Shown piece by piece: positions 15,385-23,387 of a DNA stretch of 64,000 nt; the first letter of the stretch is position 1, and each line of letters opens with the position of its first letter. Made by a program: the position numbers and the translations under genes. The notes under the pieces are model-generated. The model made no database searches and had not been told where the DNA came from. It was given only the letters and a program-made list of their open reading frames with translations. Source of the stretch: Streptomyces sp. NBC_01317 (GTDB taxonomy: Bacteria > Actinomycetota > Actinomycetes > Streptomycetales > Streptomycetaceae); assembly GCF_035961655.1 (NCBI RefSeq), contig NZ_CP108393.1:310001-374000 (forward strand), given 5' to 3'.

Positions 15385-16188
15385 GTGCTTCCACAACCGC
15401 GCACCCCGGCCATGGTGGTGCTCCTCCTCGCCCTGGCGGGCTGCACCGCGTCACCCGACGCGACACCGGACCGTACGAGGGCCGCGCGCCCCGCCCCGCC
15501 CGGCGGCGGCCTCACGCTCACCGGAGAACTGAAATCCCCGGTGGACGCGATCCTGCGCTGGAAGGGCGACGAGCCGGGCGCGGCGGGCCGCGTACTGGAG
15601 TTCGCGACCGAGCCCACGGGTCCGTACACCGTGCTGGAGTTCCTGGCGCCCGGCCGGACGGAGTACGAGCACCCGGACCTCATGCCGCACACCCCCTTCT
15701 TCTACCGGCTGCGGCCCTACTCCGGCCCCGCCTCGGCGCCCGTCGAGGTCACCCTCCCTCCGGGGGAGCCGACGGCGGAGGACCAGGAGGACGACCACAC
15801 CTGGACGGCGCCCCGCACCGTCGACGGGCCGCCGGCCGACACCCACCCGGTCGTGGACGCGCCGGCCGGCGGGGAGACCTCTGCCGGCGGGAGCACACAG
15901 CCGGCGGACGCCGCCGCGCCGGGCGACCTCCGGGCGACGGTCATGCACGCGGCGGGCATCGGATTCACCTGGACCGATCACGCCGAGGACGAGGACGGCT
16001 TCCTGCTGGAGACCAGGCCGTCGGGGAGCGAGACGTACCGCCCGGTGGCCGTCCTGGACCCGGACATCAACTCCTTCGGCCTCATCACCCTGCCGGACGA
16101 GAAGACGGCGTCCTACCGCGTACGGGCCTTCGTGTACGGGGAGCAGTCCAACATCGTCCACCTGGAGACCGGCGCCGGCGGCCGGTGA
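15385..16188 (+). CDS. Lipoprotein with two fibronectin-III-like domains
   Basis: 267 aa, GTG start after AAGGACC. The signal peptide ends in lipobox LALAGC. Two FnIII-like units of about 80 residues are visible (LTGELKSPVDAILRWKGDEPGAAGRVLEFATEP... and LRATVMHAAGIGFTWTDHAEDEDGFLLETRPSG...). They are separated by a Pro/Thr/Glu-rich linker, and each carries a YR-containing last strand (FYRLRPYSG, SYRVRAFVYG). Such domains mediate protein or polymer contacts. Surface anchored. It probably acts with the secreted protein encoded just upstream in the same direction. Confidence 0.75.
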   Translation: MLPQPRTPAMVVLLLALAGCTASPDATPDRTRAARPAPPGGGLTLTGELKSPVDAILRWKGDEPGAAGRVLEFATEPTGPYTVLEFLAPGRTEYEHPDLMPHTPFFYRLRPYSGPASAPVEVTLPPGEPTAEDQEDDHTWTAPRTVDGPPADTHPVVDAPAGGETSAGGSTQPADAAAPGDLRATVMHAAGIGFTWTDHAEDEDGFLLETRPSGSETYRPVAVLDPDINSFGLITLPDEKTASYRVRAFVYGEQSNIVHLETGAGGR

Positions 16189-16224
16189 TCTCCGGTCCGT
16201 CCCGTCACGGTCGGTTCCGTCCCG

Positions 16225-16737
16225 TCAAGGCCGGTCCGGTGCCGGCTCCTGCGCTTCGAGCCGCGCCGGCATCTCGTCCAGGGAGACGCGCATCAGTTCC
16301 TCGGCGCGGGTGAACCAGTCGACCAGGACGGCGATCTCCTCCGGCGCATAGTCGGCGAACAGGCCGTTGAGCCGTTCGTAGAGGCAGCCGTAGACCGCGT
16401 ACAGCCGGGCGGCCGTGGACGGGTCGGCGACGACCCTGATCCGCCGCCGGTCGGCCGGGTCCGGCTCCCGGTGCGCGTACCCGGCCCGTTCGAGCCGGTT
16501 GAGGACACCGGTCACCCCGCCGGTGGTCAGATTGGCCAGCGCGGCGAGTTCCCCGGCGCCGATCGGCTTCTCCCTCGCCCCGAGGATGTGTCCGAGGCAG
16601 GTCAGATCGGTGATGTTGATGCCCAGCCCCTCGGCCACCCGATGCTGGCCGACGGAACTCAGCGCCATGACCCGGTCCATCCTCGCCAGTGCCTCCGCAG
16701 GGGTCGCCGACGGCCGGGGGTTGCCCTTGCCCACCAT
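16225..16737 (-). CDS. MarR-family transcriptional regulator
   Basis: About 170 aa. Three starts compete: ATG 16749, ATG 16737 and GTG 16734. The first lies inside the operator palindrome, and AAGGAG is spaced best for the GTG, so the true start is 16737 or 16734. A winged helix runs through GINITDLTCLGHILGAREKPIGAGELAALANLTTGGVTGVLNRLERAGYAHREPDPADRRRIRV, with the conserved DxRxxR-type wing. Cytoplasmic homodimer expected. It lies divergent from a small membrane protein gene, with repeated CTTAG/CTAAG half sites in between, so autoregulation is likely. Confidence 0.85.
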   Translation of the reverse strand: MVGKGNPRPSATPAEALARMDRVMALSSVGQHRVAEGLGINITDLTCLGHILGAREKPIGAGELAALANLTTGGVTGVLNRLERAGYAHREPDPADRRRIRVVADPSTAARLYAVYGCLYERLNGLFADYAPEEIAVLVDWFTRAEELMRVSLDEMPARLEAQEPAPDRP

Positions 16738-16741
16738 TCTC

Positions 16742-16762
16742 CTTAGCATCTAAGTTACTTAG
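16742..16762. promoter_or_regulatory. MarR operator: overlapping palindromes
   Basis: CTTAGcatCTAAG (16742-16754) and CTAAGTtACTTAG (16750-16762) are perfect inverted repeats sharing one CTAAG half site. They cover the start region of the MarR gene, in an AT-richer pocket between the divergent genes. Confidence 0.7.
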
Positions 16763-16854
16763 CACGTGAGATAACTTCCCCACGTGCGAAGTCTAGGCGC
16801 GGCACACGGCTGCCGCGTTACCGGGAAGCACATGCGAGGGAGAGAGGAAGCCCC

Positions 16855-17211
16855 ATGAGCGCGCATGGCGACGTCGACCTGGGTCACACCGTCGCGGGGT
16901 GGACGGGCACGGTCACCGCGTGCGCCGGGACGGCCGGCGCGGGCGCCGCGCTGTGCGCCGCGTGGGCGCCGGGCATCTGGCTGGGGCTCGGCGTGGTGGC
17001 CGTGGCCGCGCTGGTCACCTGGGTGCTGCACCTCATCGGCTGGGGGAAGCCGCCGGGGCCGCGTACCGCCGACCAGTGGAACTGGCGGGTCCGCGACCGG
17101 ACGGCGGCCGAGGGGCACGGCGACTGCGCCGGGTGCCGACTGGCCCTGCGGCCGGCGGCCGGCGGGGAGGTGGCCCGTACGACGGCGGCAGCGACGGAAC
17201 CCGTGGCCTGA
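16855..17211 (+). CDS. Small membrane protein, HGxxPAAW family
   Basis: 118 aa. The N-terminus MSAHGDVDLGHTVAGWTG matches the HGxxPAAW pattern of a Streptomyces family of small two-helix membrane proteins. TM1 is about residues 20-42 (ACAGTAGAGAALCAAWAPGIWLGL) and TM2 about 43-62 (VVAVAALVTWVLHLIGWG). The cytoplasmic tail ends with GDCAGCRLALR, a CxxC pair. Function unknown. Divergent from the MarR regulator, which probably controls it. Confidence 0.75.
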   Translation: MSAHGDVDLGHTVAGWTGTVTACAGTAGAGAALCAAWAPGIWLGLGVVAVAALVTWVLHLIGWGKPPGPRTADQWNWRVRDRTAAEGHGDCAGCRLALRPAAGGEVARTTAAATEPVA

Positions 17212-17235
17212 GCCGCCACGGGCGGGAACAGAAGC

Positions 17236-17276
17236 GGGCGCCGGCCCGGCGGGGTGAACCCGTCGGACCGGCGCCC
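17236..17276. terminator. Bidirectional hairpin terminator
   Basis: GGGCGCCGG (17236-17244) and CCGGCGCCC (17268-17276) form a perfect stem between the convergent membrane protein and cold shock genes. Confidence 0.7.
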
Positions 17277-17320
17277 TGTCGTCCGTGCCCTCGCGGGCGG
17301 GACGGCTCCGCTCTCAGCCC

Positions 17321-17524
17321 TTAGGCGGGGAGGATGTTCTCCGCCTGGGGGCCCTTCTGGCCCTGGGTGACCTCAAAGGTCACCTTCTGGCCCTCCTGGA
17401 GCTCGCGGAAGCCGGAGGTCGCGATGTTCGAGTAGTGCGCGAACACGTCGGGGCCACCGCCGTCCTGCGCGATGAAGCCGAAGCCCTTTTCCGAGTTGAA
17501 CCACTTCACTGTTCCACTGGCCAT
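17321..17524 (-). CDS. Cold shock protein
   Basis: 67 aa from the ATG at 17524 ([23 protein letters not shown]). RNP1 (KGFGFI) and RNP2 (DVFAHYSNI) are intact, and [22 protein letters not shown] is the usual Streptomyces Csp C-terminus. A single-stranded nucleic acid binding OB fold acting as RNA chaperone or antiterminator. The untranslated upstream region of about 300 bp (17525-17829) contains a perfect hairpin and otherwise no gene. Confidence 0.93.
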   Translation of the reverse strand: MASGTVKWFNSEKGFGFIAQDGGGPDVFAHYSNIATSGFRELQEGQKVTFEVTQGQKGPQAENILPA

Positions 17525-17618
17525 GGTGAATCTCCGTATCCGGGACGCATGGTCCCCCGCACGGTACGGGGAACCGGAGGTGATCGCCTTGGTCCGCAGA
17601 GACGCTGAACAGCACAAA

Positions 17619-17643
17619 CGCCCGTGACGGTGCGTCACGGGCG
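17619..17643 (-). promoter_or_regulatory. Hairpin in the upstream region of the cold shock gene
   Basis: CGCCCGTGAC, loop GGTGC, GTCACGGGCG: a perfect 10-bp stem 95 nt upstream of the cold shock ATG. It could be a 5'-leader structure of the csp mRNA, where long leaders are common, or a terminator for transcription arriving from the aldo/keto reductase gene, whose stop is at 17830 on the same strand. The second reading is at least as likely. Confidence 0.45.
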
Positions 17644-17829
17644 AGCGGTACTTCGGAACCACGACAGCTGATCAAGACGCTACATGGCGCAACGCGATAC
17701 AGCCACAGAAACGACCAACTCTTGCAGCCGTGCCGCACCCTGGCGCGGCAATCGGCCCACGATCATCCCGTTTTATCTCCCGATCAACGCCGATCGGCCG
17801 CGTGGTTCTCCCGTGTGCGGAGGCGGTGC

Positions 17830-18813
17830 CTACCAGCGCCCGTGGACCGAGGCGCGCAGCCGCCGGTCGTACAGGTCCCTGACGGCGTCCAGGGTCGGCT
17901 GCGGCAGGGCGGGCAGCTCCGCCGCCGCGCCGTTGCCCCGGGCCTGCGCGACGGAGCGGGCGCCGGGGATGACGGTCGTGACGCCGGGCTGCTGGACGAT
18001 CCAGCGCAGGGCCGTCTGGGCCGCCGTGGCGCCCTCGGGGGCCAGTTCGCCGAACTCGGCCGCCGCCGCGAGGCCGGTCTCGTAGTCGATGCCGGAGAAG
18101 GTCTCCCCCTGGTCGAACGCCTCGCCGTGCCGGTTGTACGTCCGGTGGTCGTCGGCGGCGAAGACCGTGTCCTTCGTGTACTTCCCGGACAGCAGGCCGG
18201 AGGCCAGGGGCACCCGCGCGACGATGCCGACACCCGCCTCGCGGGCGGCCGGCAGCACCTCTTCGAGCGGCTTGAGCCGGAAGGCGTTGAGGATGATCTG
18301 CACACTCGCGACGCCGGGCCTGGCGATGGCCGCCAGCGCCTCGGCGCAGGTCTCGACGCTCACCGCGTAGGCGGCGATCCGCCGCTCGTCCACCAGGGTG
18401 TCGAGCGCGTCGTAGACGGCGTCCGACTCGATGACGGCCGGCGGCGGGCAGTGCAGCTGGACCAGGTCGAGCGTGTCGGTGCCGAGGTTCGCCCGGGAAC
18501 GGTCGTTCCACGCCCGGAAATTGTCCAGGGTGTAGTTCTCCGGAAGCTGCTCGGCCCGCCGGCCCATCTTCGTCGCGACGAAGATCCCGGCGTCCGGCCG
18601 GTCCTTGAGATAGCGGCCGATCAGCTGCTCGCTGCGGCCGTCCCCGTACACGTCCGCGGTGTCGAAGAAGGTCACCCCCGACTCGACCGCCGCGTCCAGG
18701 ACGGCGAACGCGTCCGACTCGGTCACGTCCCCCCAGTCCGCGCCCAGCTGCCAAGTTCCCAGTCCTACGACGGAGACGTCTCGTCCCGTCCTGCCCAGTA
18801 CACGCTGCTCCAT
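17830..18813 (-). CDS. Aldo/keto reductase
   Basis: 327 aa from the ATG at 18813 (MEQRVLGRTGRDVSVVGLGTWQLG). It is a TIM-barrel AKR with FFDTADVYGDGRSEQLIG (Asp and Tyr of the catalytic tetrad), ATKMGRRAEQLPENYTLDN (Lys region), LVQLHCPPP (His), and the NADPH-binding VTTVIPGARSVAQARGN. Predicted to reduce carbonyls with NADPH; substrate unknown. Same strand as the upstream His-rich gene, but a strong terminator separates them. Confidence 0.88.
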   Translation of the reverse strand: MEQRVLGRTGRDVSVVGLGTWQLGADWGDVTESDAFAVLDAAVESGVTFFDTADVYGDGRSEQLIGRYLKDRPDAGIFVATKMGRRAEQLPENYTLDNFRAWNDRSRANLGTDTLDLVQLHCPPPAVIESDAVYDALDTLVDERRIAAYAVSVETCAEALAAIARPGVASVQIILNAFRLKPLEEVLPAAREAGVGIVARVPLASGLLSGKYTKDTVFAADDHRTYNRHGEAFDQGETFSGIDYETGLAAAAEFGELAPEGATAAQTALRWIVQQPGVTTVIPGARSVAQARGNGAAAELPALPQPTLDAVRDLYDRRLRASVHGRW

Positions 18814-18867
18814 ACGGGTGATGCTACGTGGTCCGGAGAGCGCTCCCACGGCCGTCCCCCGGGAAGA

Positions 18868-18903
18868 GCGGGTGGCCCCCTGGGACGCCGGGGGGCCACC
18901 CGC
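18868..18903 (-). terminator. Strong hairpin terminator after the His-rich gene
   Basis: GCGGGTGGCCCCC (18868-18880) pairs perfectly with GGGGGCCACCCGC (18891-18903), 66 bp beyond the stop at 18970. Confidence 0.75.
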
Positions 18904-18969
18904 CCGTTCACGCGTCGCCCACGTACCGGCGCACGTACCAGCACACGGACACGCACACGCGGCCGTGGC

Positions 18970-19266
18970 TCAGTGGTCGTCCCAGTGGCCGTCGTGCCCG
19001 GCGTGCCGGTGGCCGTCGTGCACGTAGTCCACGTGGTCGCGGTGCGGTACGGCGACATGGCCGCAGCCCTCGCCGTGCCGGTGGCCGTGCTCGCCGTGCG
19101 GCGCGTGGGCGGCGGCCTCGCACTCGTCCACGTGGTCGTCGTGGACCTGGTGGAGGTGCCCGTCGTGCGCGTAGTCCACGTGGTCGCCGTGGGGGACGGC
19201 CACGTGGCCGCAGCCCTCGCCGTGGCGGTGCGCGTGGTCGGGGTGGGGGGCGTGAGCAGTGGTCAT
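18970..19266 (-). CDS. Histidine-rich metal-binding protein with internal duplication
   Basis: 98 aa from the ATG at 19266 (MTTAHAPHPDHAHRHGEGCG). A block of roughly 27 residues, HRHGEGCGHVAVPHGDHVDY followed by a His/Asp tail, occurs twice, before and after a HVDECEAAAHAPHGEH linker. About a quarter of the residues are His, with single Cys in each HGEGCGH. It should bind several zinc, nickel or copper ions in the cytoplasm; no signal or TM segment. Related small His-rich proteins occur in Streptomyces. A metal storage or chaperone role is inferred. Its gene is alone, preceded by GGAGAGAGCC. Confidence 0.75.
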   Translation of the reverse strand: MTTAHAPHPDHAHRHGEGCGHVAVPHGDHVDYAHDGHLHQVHDDHVDECEAAAHAPHGEHGHRHGEGCGHVAVPHRDHVDYVHDGHRHAGHDGHWDDH

Positions 19267-19448
19267 GGCTCTCTCCGGTCGCGCGTCGGGGGCCGACGGC
19301 GTCCGGCTCCCGCACACCGCCCGGCCTGGTTCGCCTCCCCAACGAGACCTCACCGGTCACGTCACCTCGCACGCGGCATTCGGCGTACGGATGATCGGGC
19401 CGCCCGGCGCGCAGGGTGCGAGCGGCCCGCCCGGCGCTCCCGGCCGTC

Positions 19449-20249
19449 TCAGGGAAGGGCGCGCGCGTTCGTGCCGATGACCACCGTCGCGTACAGCTCG
19501 TCTGAGGTGACCGTGCGCGGGAGCAGCCCGTCCCCGGCGACCGTCGCGACGGCCCGGTCCGCCTGGCGTTCGCTCGTCTCGAACAGCAGCCGGCCGCCCG
19601 GGGCCAGCCAGCGCGCGGCCCCGGCGGTCACCCGCCGCAGGACGTCAAGACCGTCCTCTCCCCCGTCGAGCGCCACCCGCGCCTCGTGCAGCCGGGCCTC
19701 CGGGGGCAGCAGCGCGATCTCCCGGGTGGGGACGTACGGCACGTTCGCGAGCAGGACGTCGACGCGTCCGGCCAGCTCCGCGGGCAGCGGGTCGTACAGA
19801 TCGCCCTCGTACACCCGGCCCCCCGCGGCGGCGACATTGCTGCGGGCGCACCGGACGGCGGCGGGGTCGATGTCGGAGGCGTACAGCTCCACCCCGTCCA
19901 GCTCGGCGGCGAGCGCCGCGCCCAGGGCGCCCGAGCCGCAGCACAGGTCGACCACCACGGCGCCGGGGCGCGCGAGGGCCACGGCCTGGTCGACGAGGAA
20001 TTCGGTACGCCGGCGCGGGACGAACACCCCGGGGTCCACGATGATGCGGCGGCCCCGGAACTCCGCCCAGCCCAGGACGTGTTCGAGGGGAAGCCCGTGG
20101 ACACGCCGGTCCAGCATGGAGGTGAGTTCGGCGGGGGTGCGGGCCGTGGAGAGGATCAGTCGCGCCTCGTCCTCGGCGAAGACACAGCCCGCGGCGCGGA
20201 GTCTGCTGACCACAGTGGAGAGGGGGAGAAGTGACGGTGGAACCGGCAT
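19449..20249 (-). CDS. Putative protein-(glutamine-N5) methyltransferase (HemK/PrmC-like)
   Basis: 266 aa from the ATG at 20249; the frame further upstream is Arg/Pro-rich and not homologous. A class I SAM methyltransferase: VFVPRRRTEFLVDQAV (PRRRTE is the HemK signature), VVDLCCGSGALGAALA (motif I), LYASDIDPAAVRCARSN (motif II), and LLANVPYVPTREIALLPPEARLHEARVALDGG. The catalytic NPPY of PrmC is NVPY here, a change typical of a Streptomyces paralogue group annotated as putative N5-glutamine methyltransferases. The true target may not be a release factor. Ends 180 bp before the His-rich gene. Confidence 0.82.
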   Translation of the reverse strand: MPVPPSLLPLSTVVSRLRAAGCVFAEDEARLILSTARTPAELTSMLDRRVHGLPLEHVLGWAEFRGRRIIVDPGVFVPRRRTEFLVDQAVALARPGAVVVDLCCGSGALGAALAAELDGVELYASDIDPAAVRCARSNVAAAGGRVYEGDLYDPLPAELAGRVDVLLANVPYVPTREIALLPPEARLHEARVALDGGEDGLDVLRRVTAGAARWLAPGGRLLFETSERQADRAVATVAGDGLLPRTVTSDELYATVVIGTNARALP

Positions 20250-20452
20250 CGGAGCCTTTCGGGAACGCCTTCGGGCGCTCCCGCGGTCACCTGGGCCGGT
20301 CGGACCGCACGGCCGTGAGGGGGAGCACCCGGCCTGATACAGCGGTAATGGGGTCCACCTCCTCGATCGCTCACTGCTGACGGACGGCTTCACTCTACCC
20401 GAGGCCGCGCCGGCCCTGGGCGGCGCGGGACAGACCCGCTCCGGACGGCGAG

Positions 20453-20495
20453 GCGCCCGCCCTTCCCCTGGGAGCCACTCGGGAAGGGCGGGCGC
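20453..20495 (-). terminator. Perfect 15-bp hairpin terminator after DUF1772 gene
   Basis: GCGCCCGCCCTTCCC (20453-20467) and GGGAAGGGCGGGCGC (20481-20495). It is nearly the same stem as the one after the second DUF1772 gene at 44434-44476. Confidence 0.75.
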
Positions 20496-20530
20496 GTCAC
20501 CTGCGGTCCGGCGGTGCCGCTGAGGGGGGC

Positions 20531-21127
20531 TCAGACGGCGCCGGGGCGCAGCGGGGAGGTCCCGCGCCCGTGCAGCACCAGGGCGCGGGCGAGGAAGCCC
20601 AGGGCCGCGGTGCAGACCAGGGTCCGCACGATGTTGGTGGCCACCCAGGTGTCCTTGAACTTGTCGACGACCGAGAAGTCGGTGATCTTCGCGGGGTCCC
20701 CGGCGGCGGCCAGCTCGTTGTTGAGCGGGATGTTGACGCTGAACGTGATGACGAGGGCGACCAGGTAGAGCGCCGCGGCGGCGGCGATCCAGAGCGCGGC
20801 GGCCCGGCGGCCCTGGCGGTGTTCCAGGAACACCGCGATGCCCGTGGCGAGCAGCGCGCCGACGAAGACCATGCCGAAGAGCCCGCTGCCGTCGATCAGC
20901 GCGTTGAAGTTCTGCATCGCGGTGACGTAGGTGCGGTCGTCGCCCTTGGCCAGACCGGGCATGACGGAGACGTCGAAGGCGAAGAACAGGCCCGCCATGA
21001 GACCCATGGTGATGGTCGCGATCATCAGCAGGGGCCCGGCCGCCTTGCTGCGGCGCACCGGGGCGGCCACGGGCGGCGGCGGGTGGGCGACGTAGGGGTG
21101 GGGGGTGCCGGGAGGGTAGTGACTCAT
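20531..21127 (-). CDS. DUF1772 (anthrone oxygenase-like) membrane protein
   Basis: 198 aa from the ATG at 21127. A Pro-rich N-terminus is followed by four predicted TM helices (LLMIATITMGLMAGLFFAFDVSVMPGL, FGMVFVGALLATGIAVFLEH, AALWIAAAAALYLVALVITF, and the C-terminal IVRTLVCTAALGFLARALVL). NIPLNNELA and the FDxSVMPG motif are DUF1772 hallmarks. The family includes anthrone oxygenases of polyketide pathways, but most members are uncharacterised. A 10-codon ORF from 21156 ends with its stop overlapping this ATG (ATGA). The 74-bp promoter element upstream is shared with the NmrA-like gene at 45864-46703. A paralogue is encoded at 44506-45066. Confidence 0.85.
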   Translation of the reverse strand: MSHYPPGTPHPYVAHPPPPVAAPVRRSKAAGPLLMIATITMGLMAGLFFAFDVSVMPGLAKGDDRTYVTAMQNFNALIDGSGLFGMVFVGALLATGIAVFLEHRQGRRAAALWIAAAAALYLVALVITFSVNIPLNNELAAAGDPAKITDFSVVDKFKDTWVATNIVRTLVCTAALGFLARALVLHGRGTSPLRPGAV

Positions 21128-21154
21128 CGAAGTTCCTTGTCTGACGTCCGCCTC

Positions 21155-21228
21155 ATGGTTCCAGTCAAGTCGAAGGCGCTGAGACGGTACATAGTTGTAA
21201 AGCTCAGGTGCATGTCCCTGCGTCCAAC
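21155..21228 (-). promoter_or_regulatory. 74-bp promoter element, copy A (shared with 46702-46775)
   Basis: Aligned without gaps to 46702-46775, it shares the blocks CCAGTCAAGT, GCTGAGACGGTACATAG, AAGCTCAG and TGCGTCCAAC (plus-strand reading). Read in the direction of transcription, CTGAG and CTCAG form an inverted repeat 19 nt apart. Block conservation between non-homologous genes indicates a common activator site rather than shared coding sequence. Confidence 0.7.
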
Positions 21229-21264
21229 CCCGCCCACCGGAAGTCCGGCACGCCGGGAGGCCGT

Positions 21265-22227
21265 TCAGCGCGGGGCGGTGGCCGGTTCGCGGACCTCGCG
21301 CGCGCTCACTCCGAGGTTCTGGTGAATCTCCAGCGTGGCCGTGGACCGGTTCAGGGTGATGTAGTGCAGGCCGGGGGCGCCCTCGGCGAGCAGCCGCTCG
21401 GCCATCGCCGTGGCGTGCTCGACCCCGATCCGGTGGCCGTCGGCGGGGCTGTCCCTGGCGGCTTCGAGACGCTGGGCCAGATGGTCGGGGAAGCGGGCGT
21501 CGCTGAGTTCGGCGAAGCGGCGGATCTGCCGCACGTCGGTGGCGGGCATGATCTCCGGGATGATCGGGGTGGTGCAGCCGGCGACCGCCAGCCGGTCGCG
21601 CAGCCTCAGGTAGTCGTCCACGTCGAAGAACATCTGGGTGATGGCGTAGTCGGCGCCCGCACGGCACTTGGCGACGAAGTGGCGGATGTCGGTGTCCCAG
21701 TCGGCGGAGCGCGGGTGGCGCTCGGGGAAGGCGGCCACCCCGACCGTGAAGTCGCCCAGGTCCCTGATGAGGGTGACCAGTTCACTCGCCTGGGCGAAGC
21801 CCTCGGGGTGGCGTACCCACTCGGCGCGGGGGTCGCCGGGCGGGTCGCCGCGCAGGGCGAGGACGTCGCGGATGCCGGCGTCCGCGTACTGGCCGATGAT
21901 GTGGCGCAGTTCGGCGACGGAGTGGCCGACCGCCGTCAGGTGGGCGACCGGGGTGAGGGTGGTCTCGGCGGCGATGCGCTTGGTGACCTCGACCGTGCGG
22001 TCGCGCGAGGAGCCGCCCGCGCCGTACGTGACGGAGACGAAGGTGGGGGCGAGCGGTTCGATGCGGCGGATCGCGTTCCAGAGGGTGCGTTCCCCGGCTT
22101 CGGTCTTCGGCGGGAAGAACTCGAAGGAGAACGAGCGCCTCTCCCCTGACGGCGCTGACAGCGCGGACAGCAGGGCACGGGGGCCTGTCTTGGGGTACGG
22201 CGGACGGTCTGCGGTCTCTGCCGCCAT
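21265..22227 (-). CDS. metF: Methylenetetrahydrofolate reductase
   Basis: 320 aa from the ATG at 22227 ([20 protein letters not shown]). It is a FAD-dependent TIM barrel: [19 protein letters not shown] with the catalytic Glu, [30 protein letters not shown], and [21 protein letters not shown]. It reduces 5,10-methylene-THF to 5-methyl-THF, the methyl donor for methionine synthesis. Transcribed leftwards, separated from the biosynthetic operon by 134 bp. metE lies 35 kb away in the same window; the cluster's methyltransferase uses SAM, so proximity may be useful but is probably incidental. Confidence 0.92.
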   Translation of the reverse strand: MAAETADRPPYPKTGPRALLSALSAPSGERRSFSFEFFPPKTEAGERTLWNAIRRIEPLAPTFVSVTYGAGGSSRDRTVEVTKRIAAETTLTPVAHLTAVGHSVAELRHIIGQYADAGIRDVLALRGDPPGDPRAEWVRHPEGFAQASELVTLIRDLGDFTVGVAAFPERHPRSADWDTDIRHFVAKCRAGADYAITQMFFDVDDYLRLRDRLAVAGCTTPIIPEIMPATDVRQIRRFAELSDARFPDHLAQRLEAARDSPADGHRIGVEHATAMAERLLAEGAPGLHYITLNRSTATLEIHQNLGVSAREVREPATAPR

Positions 22228-22361
22228 GGCGGAGGTCCTTCCTGAAGTCGTTCGAGGCGCCTGTGAGTTCGCAGAGTAGCCGCCGGGTGGCGCTGCGTTC
22301 CGCCGTGGCCGCATGGTGGTCCCCCGTGGTGATCAGCGGCGGGTGGCCGCGCCCGTGGCGG

Positions 22362-23351
22362 TCAGCGCGCGCCGGTGTGCCCGCGGAGCAGGCACTCCTC
22401 CAGGAACGCCACCGCCCGGAGGTGGTAGGCGCGGGCCGCGTGCCCGAGGCTGATGTTGTGGCCGGCTTCGGGCAGCCGCTCCACCGTGACGTGCGGGGCC
22501 GCGGTGAGGAGGGCCGTCATCGCGGTGAGGTCCTCCTCGCCGAGCCGCCACCACAGTTCGTGTTCCGCGAACGTCAGGCGTACGGGGATCGTGACGCGGC
22601 CGGCCAGGCGCGGGTACTGCGCGGGCCAGGAGGCGGTCTGGGCGGCCTCGTGCCGGGGGACCCGCTGGAGGAGGGAGCGGCTCGCCCGGAACGTACCGGG
22701 CGGATAGAGGTGCAGCGGGCCCCAGTTGAGCCGGGACGCGCCGCCGCCGAGGGTGTCGGGGAAGTGGCGGGCCTCGGGATTGTACTGCCAGCCGCAGCCG
22801 TTGACGTCCAGGCCGAGGAGCGACCCGCCGGCTTCGGCGGCCGCCATGTGGAAGGCGACCTTGCCGCCGTCGGAGTGGGCGGCGAGGAAGAAGCCGGCCC
22901 CGGTGGGGTGGGTGTGGGCGAAGGCGGCGAGCGCGGTGTGCAGGACGACCGCCTGTTCGCCGAGGGAGTGGCCCTCCGGGAGCTGCCGCGCGGACAGCCC
23001 GTACCCGGGGCGGTCCAGCGCCAGTACGGTGTGGCCGAGCCGCGCGCCCAGGGTGAGCAGGGAGTTGAGCGGGTCGGTCAGGCCGTTGAAGTACTCGGCG
23101 CACATGCCGCGGCCGTGCACGGCGACGATGACGGCGCGTGGCGCGCCGCCGGTGCCGTCGTGGACACCGGCCGGTTCGGCGAGCAGGCCGGACACCTGGA
23201 CCCCGCCGGCGTCCAGGAGGATCGGCCGGACGGCGGGGACAAGGCTGGGATCGGGTCCGAGAACGGGAACGGGGCCGGGGTCAGGAGCGGCGGCGGGGCC
23301 GGAGCCGAGGGCGGGGCCGGGCGGTGGTGTGGTGTCGGCCGGAGCGGTCAT
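22362..23351 (-). CDS. Alpha/beta hydrolase (last gene of the 12-gene operon)
   Basis: 329 aa. A Pro/Gly-rich N-terminal stretch of about 40 residues precedes an alpha/beta-hydrolase fold: VIVAVHGRGMCAEYFNGL, HTVLALDRPGYGLSARQL, nucleophile elbow FFLAAHSDGGKVAFH (AHSDG in place of GxSxG), VRLTFAEHELWWRLGEEDL with an acid, and LPEAGHNISLGHA with the catalytic His. It may hydrolyse a thioester or ester intermediate, or act as editing or off-loading enzyme. It follows the TrpC-like gene by 36 bp and marks the likely left boundary of the biosynthetic cluster. Confidence 0.8.
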   Translation of the reverse strand: MTAPADTTPPPGPALGSGPAAAPDPGPVPVLGPDPSLVPAVRPILLDAGGVQVSGLLAEPAGVHDGTGGAPRAVIVAVHGRGMCAEYFNGLTDPLNSLLTLGARLGHTVLALDRPGYGLSARQLPEGHSLGEQAVVLHTALAAFAHTHPTGAGFFLAAHSDGGKVAFHMAAAEAGGSLLGLDVNGCGWQYNPEARHFPDTLGGGASRLNWGPLHLYPPGTFRASRSLLQRVPRHEAAQTASWPAQYPRLAGRVTIPVRLTFAEHELWWRLGEEDLTAMTALLTAAPHVTVERLPEAGHNISLGHAARAYHLRAVAFLEECLLRGHTGAR

Positions 23352-23387
23352 GGGTGGTGGTCTCCAGGAGCGGTACGGACGGGGCGG

